Source: Elioraea thermophila (ex Habib et al. 2022) (GTDB taxonomy: Bacteria; Pseudomonadota; Alphaproteobacteria; Acetobacterales; Acetobacteraceae). From it: a stretch of 64,000 bases of DNA. The stretch lies in NCBI RefSeq assembly GCF_003336755.1, contig NZ_QMDI01000006.1:372001-436000 (forward strand). Reading direction: 5' to 3'. Shown piece after piece: positions 39,508 to 55,052 of the stretch. A program made the position numbers and the translations under genes. Position 1 is the first letter of the stretch, and every line of letters starts with the position of its first letter. The notes beneath the pieces were generated by a model, which ran no database searches, had not been told where the DNA came from, and saw only the letters and a program-made list of their open reading frames with translations.

Positions 39508-39956
39508 TGCTGCGCGTCGCGATCCGTCGCCTGCCGCACGCCGAGGGCTTGCCGCTTCCGGCCTACGCGACCGAGCAGTCGGCCGGGATGGATCTTTACG
39601 CCGCCGTCACGGATCCCGTCGTGCTCGGCCCAGGCGAGCGCGCCGTGATCCCCTCGGGCATCGCGATCGCGCTGCCGCCCGGCTTCGAGGCGCAGGTGCG
39701 CGCACGCTCGGGGCTTGCGCTTCGCCACGGCATCTGCATGGCGAACGGGGTCGGCACCATCGATGCCGACTATCGCGGCGAGATCGGCGTCCTGCTGCTG
39801 AACGCGGGGCGGGAGCCCTTCACCATCACGCGCGGCATGCGCATCGCCCAGCTCGTCGTCGCCCGGTTCGAGCGCATCGCCTGGGTGGAAAGCGAGGTGC
39901 TGGACGACACCGCGCGCGGTGCCGGCGGCTTCGGCAGCACCGGCACGCACCCGTAA
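39507..39956 (+). CDS. dut: dUTP diphosphatase
   Basis: 149 residues, trimeric dUTPase. All five motifs are visible: AGMDLYAA (1), [12 protein letters not shown] (2), [13 protein letters not shown] (3), [10 protein letters not shown] (4) and [10 protein letters not shown] (5, the P-loop-like tail). It keeps uracil out of DNA. One-base overlap with coaBC; it ends three bases before the convergent SDR gene stop. Confidence 0.97.
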   Translation: MLRVAIRRLPHAEGLPLPAYATEQSAGMDLYAAVTDPVVLGPGERAVIPSGIAIALPPGFEAQVRARSGLALRHGICMANGVGTIDADYRGEIGVLLLNAGREPFTITRGMRIAQLVVARFERIAWVESEVLDDTARGAGGFGSTGTHP

Positions 39957-39958
39957 CG

Positions 39959-40750
39959 CTACGGGGTGGCACCGAGCAGCGCCTTGCCCTCGGCGCGTCC
40001 GAGCAGTCCGGTCGCGAAGCGCGCCGGGAGAAGCCCCACCATCCTCGCCGCGAGCCCGAGCCACCAGGGAAAGACGATACGACGCCGCCCGCGCGCGACC
40101 CCGCGCAGGATGATCGCCGCCGCACGCTCCGCCGACATCAGGCCGGGCATCGGGAAGCGGTTGCCCGCGGTCATCGGTGTGGCGACGTAACCGGGGCAGA
40201 CGGAGGTGAGCAGGATGCCTGCGCGTGCGACCGTTTCCGCGGTGGCGACGGTCCAGGCATCGGCGAAGGCCTTGGCGGCGCAGTAGGTCGGCGCGCCAGG
40301 AGCCGGCACGAAGGCGGCGATCGAGGCGATGACGGCGATCCGTCCGCGCACGCCGTCCGGCTGCGGGGCTTGCTCGCGCATCAGCGCGATCGCGGGCAGC
40401 ACCGTGTTGATCACGCCGGAGACGTTGGTCTCGACGATGGTGCGGATCTGCGCCGCACTCTCGGCGGCCCCGCCTGCCGTGCCGCCCGACACCCCAGCGT
40501 TGGCGATGACGAGATCAAGCCTCCCCGCGCGCGCGATCCATGCCGCGACCGCCGCCGCATCGCGCACATCGAGCACGGTCACCGTCGCCTCCGAGCCGCG
40601 GGCGCGCACCAGACGGGCGGTCTCGGCGAGCCGCGCCGGATCGCGGCCGGAAAGATGCACGACCGCACCGGGCGCGGCGAGAGCCGCGGCCAGCGCGCGC
40701 CCGAGTCCCGACGAGGCGCCGGTGATCGCCGCGCGGACGAGAGGGCTCAT
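39959..40750 (-). CDS. Short-chain dehydrogenase/reductase
   Basis: 263 residues from the ATG at 40750. The cofactor-binding motif AITGASSGLGRALAAAL (TGxxxGxG), NAG in LVIANAGVSGG, IASIAAF (Ser) and YCAAKAF (YxxxK) are all present, and CPGYVATPM follows. The substrate is unknown; the C-terminal hydrophobic segment FPWWLGLAARMVGLLPARF suggests membrane contact. Divergent from yicC, 42 bases between starts. Confidence 0.9.
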   Translation of the reverse strand: MSPLVRAAITGASSGLGRALAAALAAPGAVVHLSGRDPARLAETARLVRARGSEATVTVLDVRDAAAVAAWIARAGRLDLVIANAGVSGGTAGGAAESAAQIRTIVETNVSGVINTVLPAIALMREQAPQPDGVRGRIAVIASIAAFVPAPGAPTYCAAKAFADAWTVATAETVARAGILLTSVCPGYVATPMTAGNRFPMPGLMSAERAAAIILRGVARGRRRIVFPWWLGLAARMVGLLPARFATGLLGRAEGKALLGATP

Positions 40751-40792
40751 CGCTTCCCCTCCGCCGCCCCGGCCGCTACAACGCGCCACCCC

Positions 40793-41695
40793 ATGAGCTC
40801 CTCCCCCTCGCTCGCCTCGATGACCGGTTTCGCGCGCGACCGCGGCGCGCATGACGGCGTGGAGTTCGCCTGGGAGATCCGCTCGGTCAACGGCCGGGGC
40901 CTCGATCTCCGCCTTCGCCTGCCCGCGGGCTTCGACGCCCTCGAACCCGCCTTGCGCGAGGCGGCCGCGCGTATGCTGCGCCGCGGCTCGGTCACCGCGA
41001 CCTTGTCTCTCTCCCGCACGCCGGAGGCGACGCGGCCCGTGCTCGACGAAGCGGCCCTCGACTCCGCGCTCGCGCTGATCGAGCGGATCCGGCTTCGGCT
41101 GCGCACCACCGCCGCAGTGGCACCCGAGGCGGTGCTCGCCCTGCCCGGCGTGCTGCGCGCGCCGGCGGCGGAGGAGGACGAGGAGAGGACAGCCGCGCTG
41201 CACGCCGCCCTCCTTGCCTCCTTTGGCCGCGCGCTCGAGGCGCTGGTCGCCGCCCGACGCGCGGAGGGGGCGCGGCTCGGCGTCATGCTCGCCGCCATCC
41301 TCGACGAGATCGCCTCGCTGACGGAACGGGCAGCGGCAGACGCCGCCGCCCAGCCGGAGATGATCCGCGCGCGGCTGCTCGACACGCTGCGGTCCTTGCT
41401 CGCCGAAGCACCGGCCCTGCCCGAGGAGCGCCTCGCCCAGGAGGTCGCCGTGCTCGCGTCGCGCGCCGACGTGCGCGAGGAGATCGAGCGGCTGCGCGCC
41501 CATCTCGCCGCCGCGCGTGGCTTGCTCGCGGAAGGAGTGGCGATCGGGCGGCGGCTCGATTTCCTCGCCCAGGAATTCGCCCGCGAGGCGAACACGCTCT
41601 GCGCCAAGTCGGCCTCCACCACGCTCACGGCCACGGGGCTCGCGCTGAAGGCCGCGATCGAGCAGTTCCGCGAACAGGTGCAGAATGTCGAATGA
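40793..41695 (+). CDS. yicC: YicC family endoribonuclease
   Basis: 300 residues, starting MSSSPSLASMTGFARDRG. The family's N-terminal MTGFxR and EIRSVNGRGLDLRLRLP are evident, as is the C-terminal RLDFLAQEFAREANTLCAKS followed by EQFREQVQNVE. YicC-type proteins are RNases acting on certain small RNAs. It overlaps gmk by 11 bases, the usual yicC-gmk pair of Alphaproteobacteria. Confidence 0.95.
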   Translation: MSSSPSLASMTGFARDRGAHDGVEFAWEIRSVNGRGLDLRLRLPAGFDALEPALREAAARMLRRGSVTATLSLSRTPEATRPVLDEAALDSALALIERIRLRLRTTAAVAPEAVLALPGVLRAPAAEEDEERTAALHAALLASFGRALEALVAARRAEGARLGVMLAAILDEIASLTERAAADAAAQPEMIRARLLDTLRSLLAEAPALPEERLAQEVAVLASRADVREEIERLRAHLAAARGLLAEGVAIGRRLDFLAQEFAREANTLCAKSASTTLTATGLALKAAIEQFREQVQNVE

Positions 41696-42314
41696 GATCG
41701 CCCGGCGGGGGATCCTGCTCGTGCTGTCTTCGCCCTCGGGCGGGGGCAAGACCTCGATCGGGCGGGCGCTTCGCGTCACCGATCCCAATCTCGGGCTTTC
41801 CGTTTCGCTCACCACGCGGCCGCCGCGCGAGGGCGAAATCGACGGCAAGGACTATCATTTCGTCTCCGCCGCACGCTTCGACGAGGCGGTGCGGAACGGC
41901 GAGCTGATCGAGCACGCCGAGGTGTTCGGCGCGCGCTACGGTACGCCGCGCGCCCCCGTCGAGGCGGCTCTCGCGGAGGGGCGCGACCTCCTGTTCGACA
42001 TCGACTGGCAAGGCACGCGCCAACTCCGTGCCGCCCTGCCGGGCGACGTCGTCTCGGTGTTCATCCTGCCGCCCTCGATGGCGGAGCTCGAGCGGCGGCT
42101 GCGCGCGCGCCGCGCCGACGACGAGGCGACGGTGCGGCGTCGCATGGGCAAGGCGGCGGCCGAGATCGCGCACTGGGACGAGTACGACTACGTCGTCGTC
42201 AATCGTGACTTCGATCTCGCGGTCGCTTCCGTCCGCGCCGTCCTGGCGGCGGAACGATTGAAGCGGGTTCGCCAAACGGGTCTTGCTTCCTTCGTCTCCG
42301 CCCTTCTGGCATGA
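41685..42314 (+). CDS. gmk: Guanylate kinase
   Basis: 209 residues. P-loop SSPSGGGKTSIGRAL, GMP-binding SVSLTTRPPREGE and KDYHFVS, and DIDWQGTRQLR are diagnostic. It phosphorylates GMP to GDP. The ATG lies inside the yicC coding end. Confidence 0.97.
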   Translation: MSNEIARRGILLVLSSPSGGGKTSIGRALRVTDPNLGLSVSLTTRPPREGEIDGKDYHFVSAARFDEAVRNGELIEHAEVFGARYGTPRAPVEAALAEGRDLLFDIDWQGTRQLRAALPGDVVSVFILPPSMAELERRLRARRADDEATVRRRMGKAAAEIAHWDEYDYVVVNRDFDLAVASVRAVLAAERLKRVRQTGLASFVSALLA

Positions 42315-42340
42315 AGCCGGCGCCGACGAGGGAGGGCAGG

Positions 42341-43015
42341 ATGATCGACGCCAAGTCGCTGTTGGATCGGTTCCTGGGCGTGGGCACGGCGGATCGCGCC
42401 GCCGGGGCGGTGGGGGCGGCGCATGAGCGGCTCGCCCAGGCGGGGGTGCCGGGGGGCCTTGCCGGAGCGGCCGCGGGCGCCGGGCTGATCGCGCTGCTGG
42501 TCGGCGGCAAGGCGGGCAAGGTGGCGCGCTACGGGGGGGCTGCCGCGCTCGGCGCACTCGCCTACCGCGCCTGGCAGTCCTGGCAGCAGCAGAAGGCCGC
42601 CTCGGCCCCGCCCGCGCTCTCGGCGGAAGGTTTCGCGCCCGAACGCCTCACCGCTGCCGACGGGCAGCCCTTCGCCCTCGCCGTCATCCGCACCATGATC
42701 TCCGCCGCCAAGGCCGACGGCCACATCGACGCCGAGGAGAGCCGACGCATCGTCGAGGCGATCGACAAATCAGGCCTCGGCGCGGAGGAGAAGGCGTTCC
42801 TGTTCCGCGCCATGAACGAGCCGGCCGACCCGGCCGCCCTCGCGCGGCTTGCCGCGACGCGCGAACAGGCGGCGGAACTGTGGCTCGCCGCACGTCTCGC
42901 CGCCGTGCCGGATCAGCCGGCGGAACGTGCCTTCCTCGATGCGCTCGCCGATCGTCTCGGTCTCGAACCGGGGCTGAAGGACGCCTTGGAAGCGCAGGCA
43001 CGGGGGGCGGGCTGA
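42341..43015 (+). CDS. DUF533 / TerB-like membrane protein
   Basis: 224 residues from the ATG at 42341 after GAGGGCAGG. The N-terminal half has hydrophobic Gly/Ala helices ([18 protein letters not shown]) and a region [18 protein letters not shown], as in YebE/DUF533. The C-terminal half is a TerB-like helical bundle with [19 protein letters not shown], the metal-binding-like acidic segment. Biological role unknown. It ends in a stop that overlaps the CTG which I propose as the rnhB start. Confidence 0.8.
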   Translation: MIDAKSLLDRFLGVGTADRAAGAVGAAHERLAQAGVPGGLAGAAAGAGLIALLVGGKAGKVARYGGAAALGALAYRAWQSWQQQKAASAPPALSAEGFAPERLTAADGQPFALAVIRTMISAAKADGHIDAEESRRIVEAIDKSGLGAEEKAFLFRAMNEPADPAALARLAATREQAAELWLAARLAAVPDQPAERAFLDALADRLGLEPGLKDALEAQARGAG

Positions 43016-43644
43016 GCGGGACGCGGCCGACCTTCGACCTCGAACGCGCGGCCGGCGGCCTCGTCGCCGGGGTGGACGAGGCGGGCCGCGGCCCGCTCGC
43101 CGGCCCCGTCGTTGCGGCAGCCGTCTGTTTCCTGCGCGAACCGGATGAGACGCTCGCGCGGGCGATCGACGACAGCAAGCGGCTCGACCCGGCGGCGCGT
43201 GAGCAAGCCTACCTTGCCCTGATCGCGGCGCGGCACGACGGCGTGGCGACCTTCGCCGTCGCCGCCGCCTCCGTGCCCGAGATCGCGCGGCTGAACATCC
43301 TGCGCGCCTCCTTACTCGCGATGCGTCGCGCCGTCGCGCGGCTGCCGCTCAACCCCGACCTCGCGCTGATCGACGGCACGATCGCGCCCGAGCTGCCCTG
43401 CGCGGTGCGCTGCGTGCCGCGCGGCGACGGTCTCAGCCTGTCGGTCGCCGCCGCCTCCATCCTCGCCAAGGTGACGCGCGATCGCGTCATGGCGCGCTTG
43501 GCACGGCGCCACCCGCTCTACGGTTGGGAACGCAACCAGGGCTATCCGACGGCGGAGCATCGCGCGGCCCTCGCCCGCTTCGGCGTCACCGCCCATCACC
43601 GGCGCGGCTTCGCCCCCGTCGCGCAGGCACTCGGGCGCCATTGA
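43012..43644 (+). CDS. rnhB: Ribonuclease HII (start uncertain, probable CTG)
   Basis: About 210 residues. It removes RNA from RNA-DNA hybrids. The catalytic Asp-Glu start [20 protein letters not shown] and the later [22 protein letters not shown] and [20 protein letters not shown], then [11 protein letters not shown], are the RNase HII signature. Homologues start a few residues before [11 protein letters not shown], but there is no ATG, GTG or TTG there. The nearest in-frame candidate is CTG at 43012, which overlaps the upstream TGA (CTGA). A GTG at 42880 would give a 44-residue arginine-rich extension unlike the family. The enzyme is certain; the start is not. Confidence 0.88.
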   Translation: MSGTRPTFDLERAAGGLVAGVDEAGRGPLAGPVVAAAVCFLREPDETLARAIDDSKRLDPAAREQAYLALIAARHDGVATFAVAAASVPEIARLNILRASLLAMRRAVARLPLNPDLALIDGTIAPELPCAVRCVPRGDGLSLSVAAASILAKVTRDRVMARLARRHPLYGWERNQGYPTAEHRAALARFGVTAHHRRGFAPVAQALGRH

Positions 43645-45490
<1,846 letters not shown>

Positions 45491-45503
<13 letters not shown>

Positions 45504-45703
45504 TCGAGCCTCAGCCAGTGCATGGCGGCGAGGAGCGCCAGCGTGATGAACACGGCGAGGGCAGCGGCGTCGAACCAGAGCCGGATCGCCCTGCGAGCGC
45601 GCGAAACGGGCCCGCGCGCGGCGGGCGCGGCGCGGCGGCGGGCGAGCGCCCAGGCGATGACGACGGTGAAGAGGGCGAAGACGACGAGCGAGGCCTTGAC
45701 CAC
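45491..45703 (-). CDS. Small membrane protein embedded between purS and purQ
   Basis: 70 residues with two hydrophobic helices ([19 protein letters not shown] and [19 protein letters not shown]) separated by an arginine-rich loop, ending RLEWFA. It overlaps the purQ start by 13 bases and lies 52 bases after purS, in the same direction, so it is probably cotranscribed and translated. I do not recognise a family; no purine enzyme is this small and membrane-bound. Confidence 0.6.
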
Positions 45704-45755
45704 GTGCCGCCCGCCTCAGCCGCCGCTTTCGCCCGTCACGCCCTGCCGCCCCGCG

Positions 45756-45998
45756 TCAGCCCGCGATCTCGACGCGGAAGCTCTCGATCACCGGGTTGGC
45801 GAGCAGCCGGCGTGCCATCTCTTCGGCGGCCGCCTTCGCCTTCTCCGGATCGGTCTCGGCGAGCTCGAGCTCGATCACCTTGCCCGCACGCACCTCGCCC
45901 ACGCCCGCGAAGCCGAGCGAGGCGAGCGCGTGCCCGATCGCCTTGCCCTGGGGATCGAGCACGCCGGATTTCGGCATCACGGTGACGCGCGCCTTCAC
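45756..45998 (-). CDS. purS: Phosphoribosylformylglycinamidine synthase subunit PurS
   Basis: 80 residues, starting MKARVTVMPKSGVLDPQGKA, with IGHALASLGFAGVGEVRAGK and the end NPVIESFRVEIAG. PurS bridges PurL and PurQ in the three-subunit FGAM synthase. It follows purC after 43 bases. Confidence 0.95.
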   Translation of the reverse strand: MKARVTVMPKSGVLDPQGKAIGHALASLGFAGVGEVRAGKVIELELAETDPEKAKAAAEEMARRLLANPVIESFRVEIAG

Positions 45999-46041
45999 GC
46001 CCGATCCCCCTCGTGCGCGGCCGGCCGCCCGCCACGCCTCC

Positions 46042-46806
<765 letters not shown>

Positions 46807-46988
46807 GGGACCAGCCTCCGACACCCCCGGTTGGCCCGAGGGGGCCGCGCGCGGCGGCCTCGATATAGCAACGGGGGGACCGGCCTGCCACCGCAGGCGG
46901 GGGCGGGTCTGCCCCCTCCCGTGCGCGCGCCCGCGCCCTCTGCTACAGGAGGGGCGAGACGCCAAAGCCTGCCGGAGGATGACGCCCG

Positions 46989-47327
46989 ATGAGCGACGAG
47001 CTCTTCGCCGAACGCGAGAAGGGGTTCGAGGCCAAGTTCAAGCTCGACCAGGAGATGGAGTTCCGTGCCCAGGCCCGGCGCAACCGCCTGTTCGGGCTGT
47101 GGGTGGCGGGCATCCTCGGCAAGGCCGGCGAAGAGGCCGAGGCCTACGCCAAGTCGGTGGTCGCGGCCGACCTGCAGAAGCCCGGCCACGACGACGTGAT
47201 GGACAAGGTCAAGCGTGACCTCGCCGAGGCCGGCAAGACGCACCCGGAGACCGAGCTGAGGGCGGAGTACGAGCGCCTGCTCGCGGTCGCCCGCCAGCAG
47301 ATCGTAGAGGAAGCGGCGAAGGGCTGA
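46989..47327 (+). CDS. F1-ATPase inhibitor zeta subunit (DUF1476)
   Basis: 112 residues, helical, starting [20 protein letters not shown]. The N-terminal inhibitory segment and the following [20 protein letters not shown] are highly conserved in alphaproteobacterial zeta, which blocks ATP hydrolysis by the F1 motor. In most relatives it sits next to purC and purB; here the strand is opposite to both. Confidence 0.93.
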   Translation: MSDELFAEREKGFEAKFKLDQEMEFRAQARRNRLFGLWVAGILGKAGEEAEAYAKSVVAADLQKPGHDDVMDKVKRDLAEAGKTHPETELRAEYERLLAVARQQIVEEAAKG

Positions 47328-47374
47328 CGCCCGAGCGTGGCACGGGTGCGGGGGGGGTCCGGGTCAGCTCGGCC

Positions 47375-48745
<1,371 letters not shown>

Positions 48746-48854
48746 GCGCGCTGGCCTCCGGGGGAAGGGCGGCACGGATGACGTGGGGGGGCGCGCTTGA
48801 CAAGCCCCGCGGGTGAGGCCTGGGATCGCGCTGGTTCAGGGGATCAGCCGCACC

Positions 48855-49559
48855 ATGGATTTCGGGCTGTCGCAGCTCTGGTCGCTGCTTGCCGTGATCG
48901 GCATCGACATCGCGCTCGCCGGCGACAATGCCGTGGTGGTGGGGATGGCGGCGGCGGGGCTTCCGCCCGAACAGAGGCGGCGTGCCATCATCCTCGGCAT
49001 CGCGGCGGCGGCGGGGCTCCGCATCGCCTTCGCGCTGATTACGACCCGGCTCCTGCAGATCACCGAACTCCTGTTCGCGGGCGGGCTGCTGCTGCTCTGG
49101 GTGTGCTGGAAGATGTTCCGCGACCTGCGCGCCGAGCGCGAGGCGGAAAGCGAGCACGCGGCCGAGGCCTTCGGCGCGGCGCCGAAGTCCTTCGCCTCGG
49201 CGATGAGCACGATCGTGGTGGCGGATGTGTCGATGAGCCTCGACAACGTGCTCGCGGTGGCGGCGGCGGCGCGCGAGCACCCCTGGATCATGGCCTTCGG
49301 GCTTCTGCTTTCTGTTGTGCTGATGGGGGTGGCGGCCTCCTTCATCGCGCGGCTGCTCGACCGCCACCGTTGGATCGGCTGGGCCGGGCTTTCGCTGATC
49401 GTCTATGTCGCGCTGAAACTCATCTGGGACGGCTGGCCGGGGGTGGCGGTGCATGCGGGGCTCGGCCCTGACCCGACGGTGGTGACGGCGCTCTTCGCCG
49501 CCTCGGTGCTGGCTTATGCCGCTGGGGATTTCCTGCTGCGCCGCCGCACCGTGCCGTGA
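48855..49559 (+). CDS. TerC family integral membrane protein
   Basis: 234 residues from MDFGLSQLWSLLAVIGIDIA; an upstream GTG would add 14 residues. Seven or so helices. IALAGDNAVVVGMAA and STIVVADVSMSLDNVLAVAA give the paired Asp-Asn motifs of TerC, thought to bind metal ions. LKLIWDGWPG lies near the C-terminus. TerC/Alx/YkoY-like proteins export manganese or act in metal loading of exported proteins; which one applies is not clear. Confidence 0.88.
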   Translation: MDFGLSQLWSLLAVIGIDIALAGDNAVVVGMAAAGLPPEQRRRAIILGIAAAAGLRIAFALITTRLLQITELLFAGGLLLLWVCWKMFRDLRAEREAESEHAAEAFGAAPKSFASAMSTIVVADVSMSLDNVLAVAAAAREHPWIMAFGLLLSVVLMGVAASFIARLLDRHRWIGWAGLSLIVYVALKLIWDGWPGVAVHAGLGPDPTVVTALFAASVLAYAAGDFLLRRRTVP

Positions 49560-49675
49560 GCCCGATCGAGTACCGAAGCGCCGGCGCGGCCGACGTCTCT
49601 TCATCAACGGTTGACCAGGGCTGTGCTAGGTGCGGCACCGGCATATCGCTCAGCCGGTCCCATCCGCGCAGGGTC

Positions 49676-50929
49676 ATGATCGAGGAAAAACCGAGCACGG
49701 AGCTCCGTGCCCTATCCATCGCGCTGGTCATCCGCCCCTTCGTTGGAGTGATCGGCGGGACGGAGCGTGTTCTGGTCACCCTGGCCAACGGGCTCGTTGC
49801 CAAGGGCCATCGCGTCACCGTGCTGCATTGGGACGAGCAGGACGGTCCCGCCGGATTTCCCCTCGCGCCGGAAGTCTCACAGGTCAACCTCCGTCGGCCG
49901 ACGGTCCGGTGGTGGAGTTACCTGGGCTTGGATCGCATCCAATATTGGAGGGTGCGCCACCCAATTCAGTGGTATGCCCACAACGCGCCGTTCCGGCGAG
50001 CGCTCGTCGGCTGGCTGCAGGCTCACTGTCCGGATGTCGCAATCGGGTTTGGGCCCTGTGCCAACACGCCACTCCTGTTGGCGGCGCGCCAAACAGGGGT
50101 GCCTGCGGTCGCCTCGATCCATTTCACGCCGGAGATCGATTATTCCGAGAAGGACCGGCGGATACCGAAATATGAGCTGAAAAGGAGGCTTGGTGCCCTC
50201 CGCCATGCCGCCGCAACTCACGTTCTGCTCCCTGAATATGCTGACCTTTTTTCTGCCGATGTCACTCGGAAGACGATTGCGATCCCGAACACGGTGACGC
50301 CCGGCATCACTCGTGCCGTCGGGCGTGTTCCACGCAGACCCGTCGTTCTTGGCCTTGGTCGCCTCGAGCCGCTGAAGAACTTTGCTGACCTCGTGGAGGC
50401 TTGGGCACGAATTGCCGATCACCATCCCGCCTGGACCGTCGAGATCCACGGCGAGGGCGAACTCAGGACAGAGCTCGAGGGCCTCATCGCAGCCCACCGC
50501 CTGCAGGGAAGCTGCCGCCTGCCTGGGTGGGCGCCTGACGTGCCGAGCACGCTGGCGTCCGCAACGTTGTTCTGTCTTCCCTCGATAACCGAGGGTTTTC
50601 CGCTGGCCGCGCTGGAAGCGCTGGCGTGCGGCCTTCCCGTTGTCGGCTACGGCGATGTGCCCGGTCTGACGGCCATCGTCCGACATGAGGAGAACGGCTT
50701 GCTCGTTTCGCGCTCGGAAGGCCCCGCCGGCCTCGCCGCCGCATTGGACCGCCTGATCCGCGACGAGGATCTGCGCCGCCGCCTTTCCGCCGCCGCCCCC
50801 GCCTCGGTCGCCGGATACTCCGAGGAGGCCTTCCTCACCCGCTGGCTCGATCTGATCGGTCGGGTGGTAAACCATCGGCGTGTGCCCAGACCAGCGGTCG
50901 AAGAACCGTTGGGCCCGTTCGAGCGGTGA
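49676..50929 (+). CDS. Glycosyltransferase family 4 (GT-B), first of a pair
   Basis: 417 residues from the ATG at 49676 after GCAGGG. The N-terminal Rossmann domain opens [20 protein letters not shown], and the donor-binding half has [38 protein letters not shown] and LPSITEGFPLAALEALACGL (the E-x7-E motif). It probably adds a sugar to a lipid-linked or surface glycan; donor and acceptor unknown. Its 3' 110 bases are nearly identical to those of the next gene. GC content is lower than in the flanking core genes in the first half. Confidence 0.88.
   Translation: MIEEKPSTELRALSIALVIRPFVGVIGGTERVLVTLANGLVAKGHRVTVLHWDEQDGPAGFPLAPEVSQVNLRRPTVRWWSYLGLDRIQYWRVRHPIQWYAHNAPFRRALVGWLQAHCPDVAIGFGPCANTPLLLAARQTGVPAVASIHFTPEIDYSEKDRRIPKYELKRRLGALRHAAATHVLLPEYADLFSADVTRKTIAIPNTVTPGITRAVGRVPRRPVVLGLGRLEPLKNFADLVEAWARIADHHPAWTVEIHGEGELRTELEGLIAAHRLQGSCRLPGWAPDVPSTLASATLFCLPSITEGFPLAALEALACGLPVVGYGDVPGLTAIVRHEENGLLVSRSEGPAGLAAALDRLIRDEDLRRRLSAAAPASVAGYSEEAFLTRWLDLIGRVVNHRRVPRPAVEEPLGPFER
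50701..50811 (+). repeat. 111-bp near-identical repeat, copy 1
   Basis: Matches 52148-52258 with eight differences, including a 43-base perfect block. It encodes the segment [18 protein letters not shown] plus [10 protein letters not shown] in the first glycosyltransferase. The rest of the two genes is much more diverged, so the identity here reflects recent duplication or gene conversion. Confidence 0.85.
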
Positions 50930-51074
50930 GCGTTCGTCAACAGCCGGGGATGTCCGCTCGGAGCACCCCGGACGACGCGAGATGTTCCAGTCGTGGCCAG
51001 AACGAGGGAGCAGCCCTGCCGTCCAGCTGCCTTGGTTGACCGTAAAGGCGAAGCCGCTGCAGCTATCGCTGGCT

Positions 51075-52352
51075 ATGATCAAGCATCGTCACGTTGCGCA
51101 GTCGGGTGCTGGTCGAACCGGCCAACTCGTTGGCGCGACGGTCAAACGCCCGCTCTCGATCGCCCTGGTGATCCGAAATCTGGCGGGTGTCATTGGCGGC
51201 GCGGAAAGAAGCATTTGCCTTTTGGCGAATGGGCTCGCCGCCGCCGGTCACTACGTGACCATGGTTTCGGAGGATCCGACGGACGAGGAGCCTGTATTTC
51301 CCGTTGATCCTTCTGTAAAACGCATCAACGTCTTCAGGCCAAGACCATTCTCAAGCTTCAGAAAATTCTATTTGCGTCGAGCTCCATATTGGAGACTCCG
51401 GCATTTTTTACAATGGCGTTTCGCACACTCTCAATTCAAAAATTCTTTGAGAAAAGTTTTTGTTAAATTTCGTCCTGATGTCGTCGTAGCCTTCATGCCG
51501 GATGCGACGACGACGACACTGCTTGCTGCAAGAGGGACAGGAATTCCTGTCATCACCTCATTCCGCACCGACCCGTACTCTGATTTTGTCAGTCCGACAA
51601 TGTGGCATCCCACGGAGTACGACCGCAGGCTCCGGCTTGCTCTTCTTCACGAGGCCGCGGCGGTGCACGTCCTGATGCCCGACTTCGTTTCCTTCTTCGC
51701 CCCGGAGATCCAGGCCAAGACCGTGGTCATCCCCAACGGCGTGACGCCGGGAATCGACCGCGCCGTCGGCACGGTGCCGCGCCGGCCCCTCATCCTCGGC
51801 CTCGGCCGGCTTGCCGCACAGAAGAACTTCAAGGATCTGATCGAGGCCTGGGCGATGATCGCCGCCGACCATCCCGACTGGTCGGTCGAGATCCATGGCG
51901 AGGGCGAGGAGCGGCCGATGCTCGAGGCCCTGATCCGAGACCGCGGAGTCGGTCGGTCCTGTCGCCTGCCGGGCGCGACCAAGGACGTGCCCCGGCTTCT
52001 CGCCTCCGGCAGCATCCTCTGTCATCCGGCGCTGTTCGAGGGCTTCCCACGCGCCCCGACCGAGGCGCTGGCCTGCGGTCTCACTGTGGTGGCCTATGAC
52101 GACTGCCCTGGCCTCAGCGCGTTGCTGCAACACGAGCAGAACGCCCTGCTCGTTCCGCGCTCCGAAGGCCCTGCCGGCCTCGCCGCCGCATTGGACCGCC
52201 TGATCCGCGACGAGGCCCTGCGCCGCCGCCTTTCCGCCGCCGCCCCCCGTTCGGTCGCACACTTCACCGATGAGGCCTGCACAGCCGGCTGGCTAGACCT
52301 GATCGAACGCGTCACCTCCGGCCGCCCGGTCAAGGACCCGACACCCGCTTGA
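51075..52352 (+). CDS. Glycosyltransferase family 4 (GT-B), second of a pair
   Basis: 425 residues from the ATG at 51075. Start [20 protein letters not shown], donor half [44 protein letters not shown] and [20 protein letters not shown] (E-x7-E). Bases 51300-51500 are strikingly AT-rich (near 40 percent GC by eye) while the 3' half returns to the local high GC. This suggests a hybrid gene with an acquired acceptor-binding domain. It is paralogous to the upstream gene; probable polysaccharide or glycolipid assembly. Confidence 0.88.
   Translation: MIKHRHVAQSGAGRTGQLVGATVKRPLSIALVIRNLAGVIGGAERSICLLANGLAAAGHYVTMVSEDPTDEEPVFPVDPSVKRINVFRPRPFSSFRKFYLRRAPYWRLRHFLQWRFAHSQFKNSLRKVFVKFRPDVVVAFMPDATTTTLLAARGTGIPVITSFRTDPYSDFVSPTMWHPTEYDRRLRLALLHEAAAVHVLMPDFVSFFAPEIQAKTVVIPNGVTPGIDRAVGTVPRRPLILGLGRLAAQKNFKDLIEAWAMIAADHPDWSVEIHGEGEERPMLEALIRDRGVGRSCRLPGATKDVPRLLASGSILCHPALFEGFPRAPTEALACGLTVVAYDDCPGLSALLQHEQNALLVPRSEGPAGLAAALDRLIRDEALRRRLSAAAPRSVAHFTDEACTAGWLDLIERVTSGRPVKDPTPA
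52148..52258 (+). repeat. 111-bp near-identical repeat, copy 2
   Basis: Second copy of the segment at 50701-50811, in the second glycosyltransferase. Direct orientation, 1447 bases between copy starts. Recombination between the copies would delete about 1.45 kb and make a single fused gene. Confidence 0.85.
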
Positions 52353-52384
52353 CAGCGGCGCGCGCGCATGGCGCGGGAGGCCGC

Positions 52385-54640
<2,256 letters not shown>

Positions 54641-54707
54641 GACCCGGGGCGCGAGGAGCGAAGGGTCGGGCGTCTCGATCGCGAGTGCAACGAACGGGGA
54701 TGGCGCG

Positions 54708-54944
54708 ATGCCGATGTCGGCGGCGGAGATCGAGGCGCTGATCAAGGCGGCCCTGCCGGACGCCCAGGTGACGGTGGAGGACCTGCGCGGCGACGGCGAC
54801 CACTACGCGGCGACCGTGATCTCCCCCTCCTTCAAGGGCAAGACGCGGGTGCAGCAGCACCAGATGGTCTATGCGGCGCTGCAGGGTCGGATGGGTGGGG
54901 CGCTGCACGCGCTTGCGCTGCAGACCGCCGCACCGCAGGACTGA
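54708..54944 (+). CDS. BolA family protein
   Basis: 78 residues, short BolA type: MPMSAAEIEALIKAALPDAQ, GDGDHYAATVISPSFKGKTR and VQQHQMVYAALQGRMGGALH. It pairs with monothiol glutaredoxin to handle [2Fe-2S] clusters; grxD lies 108 bases downstream, which supports this. A second ATG two codons in is possible. Confidence 0.93.
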   Translation: MPMSAAEIEALIKAALPDAQVTVEDLRGDGDHYAATVISPSFKGKTRVQQHQMVYAALQGRMGGALHALALQTAAPQD

Positions 54945-55052
54945 GCGGCGCGGGCGGCGCACGGGGGCGTGTGGCGGGACGCGGCGCGCGAGACGAGGGC
55001 GGAACGTTACGCCAGGCAGATCAACCCACAGAGGCGGAAAGGCGAAACCAGG

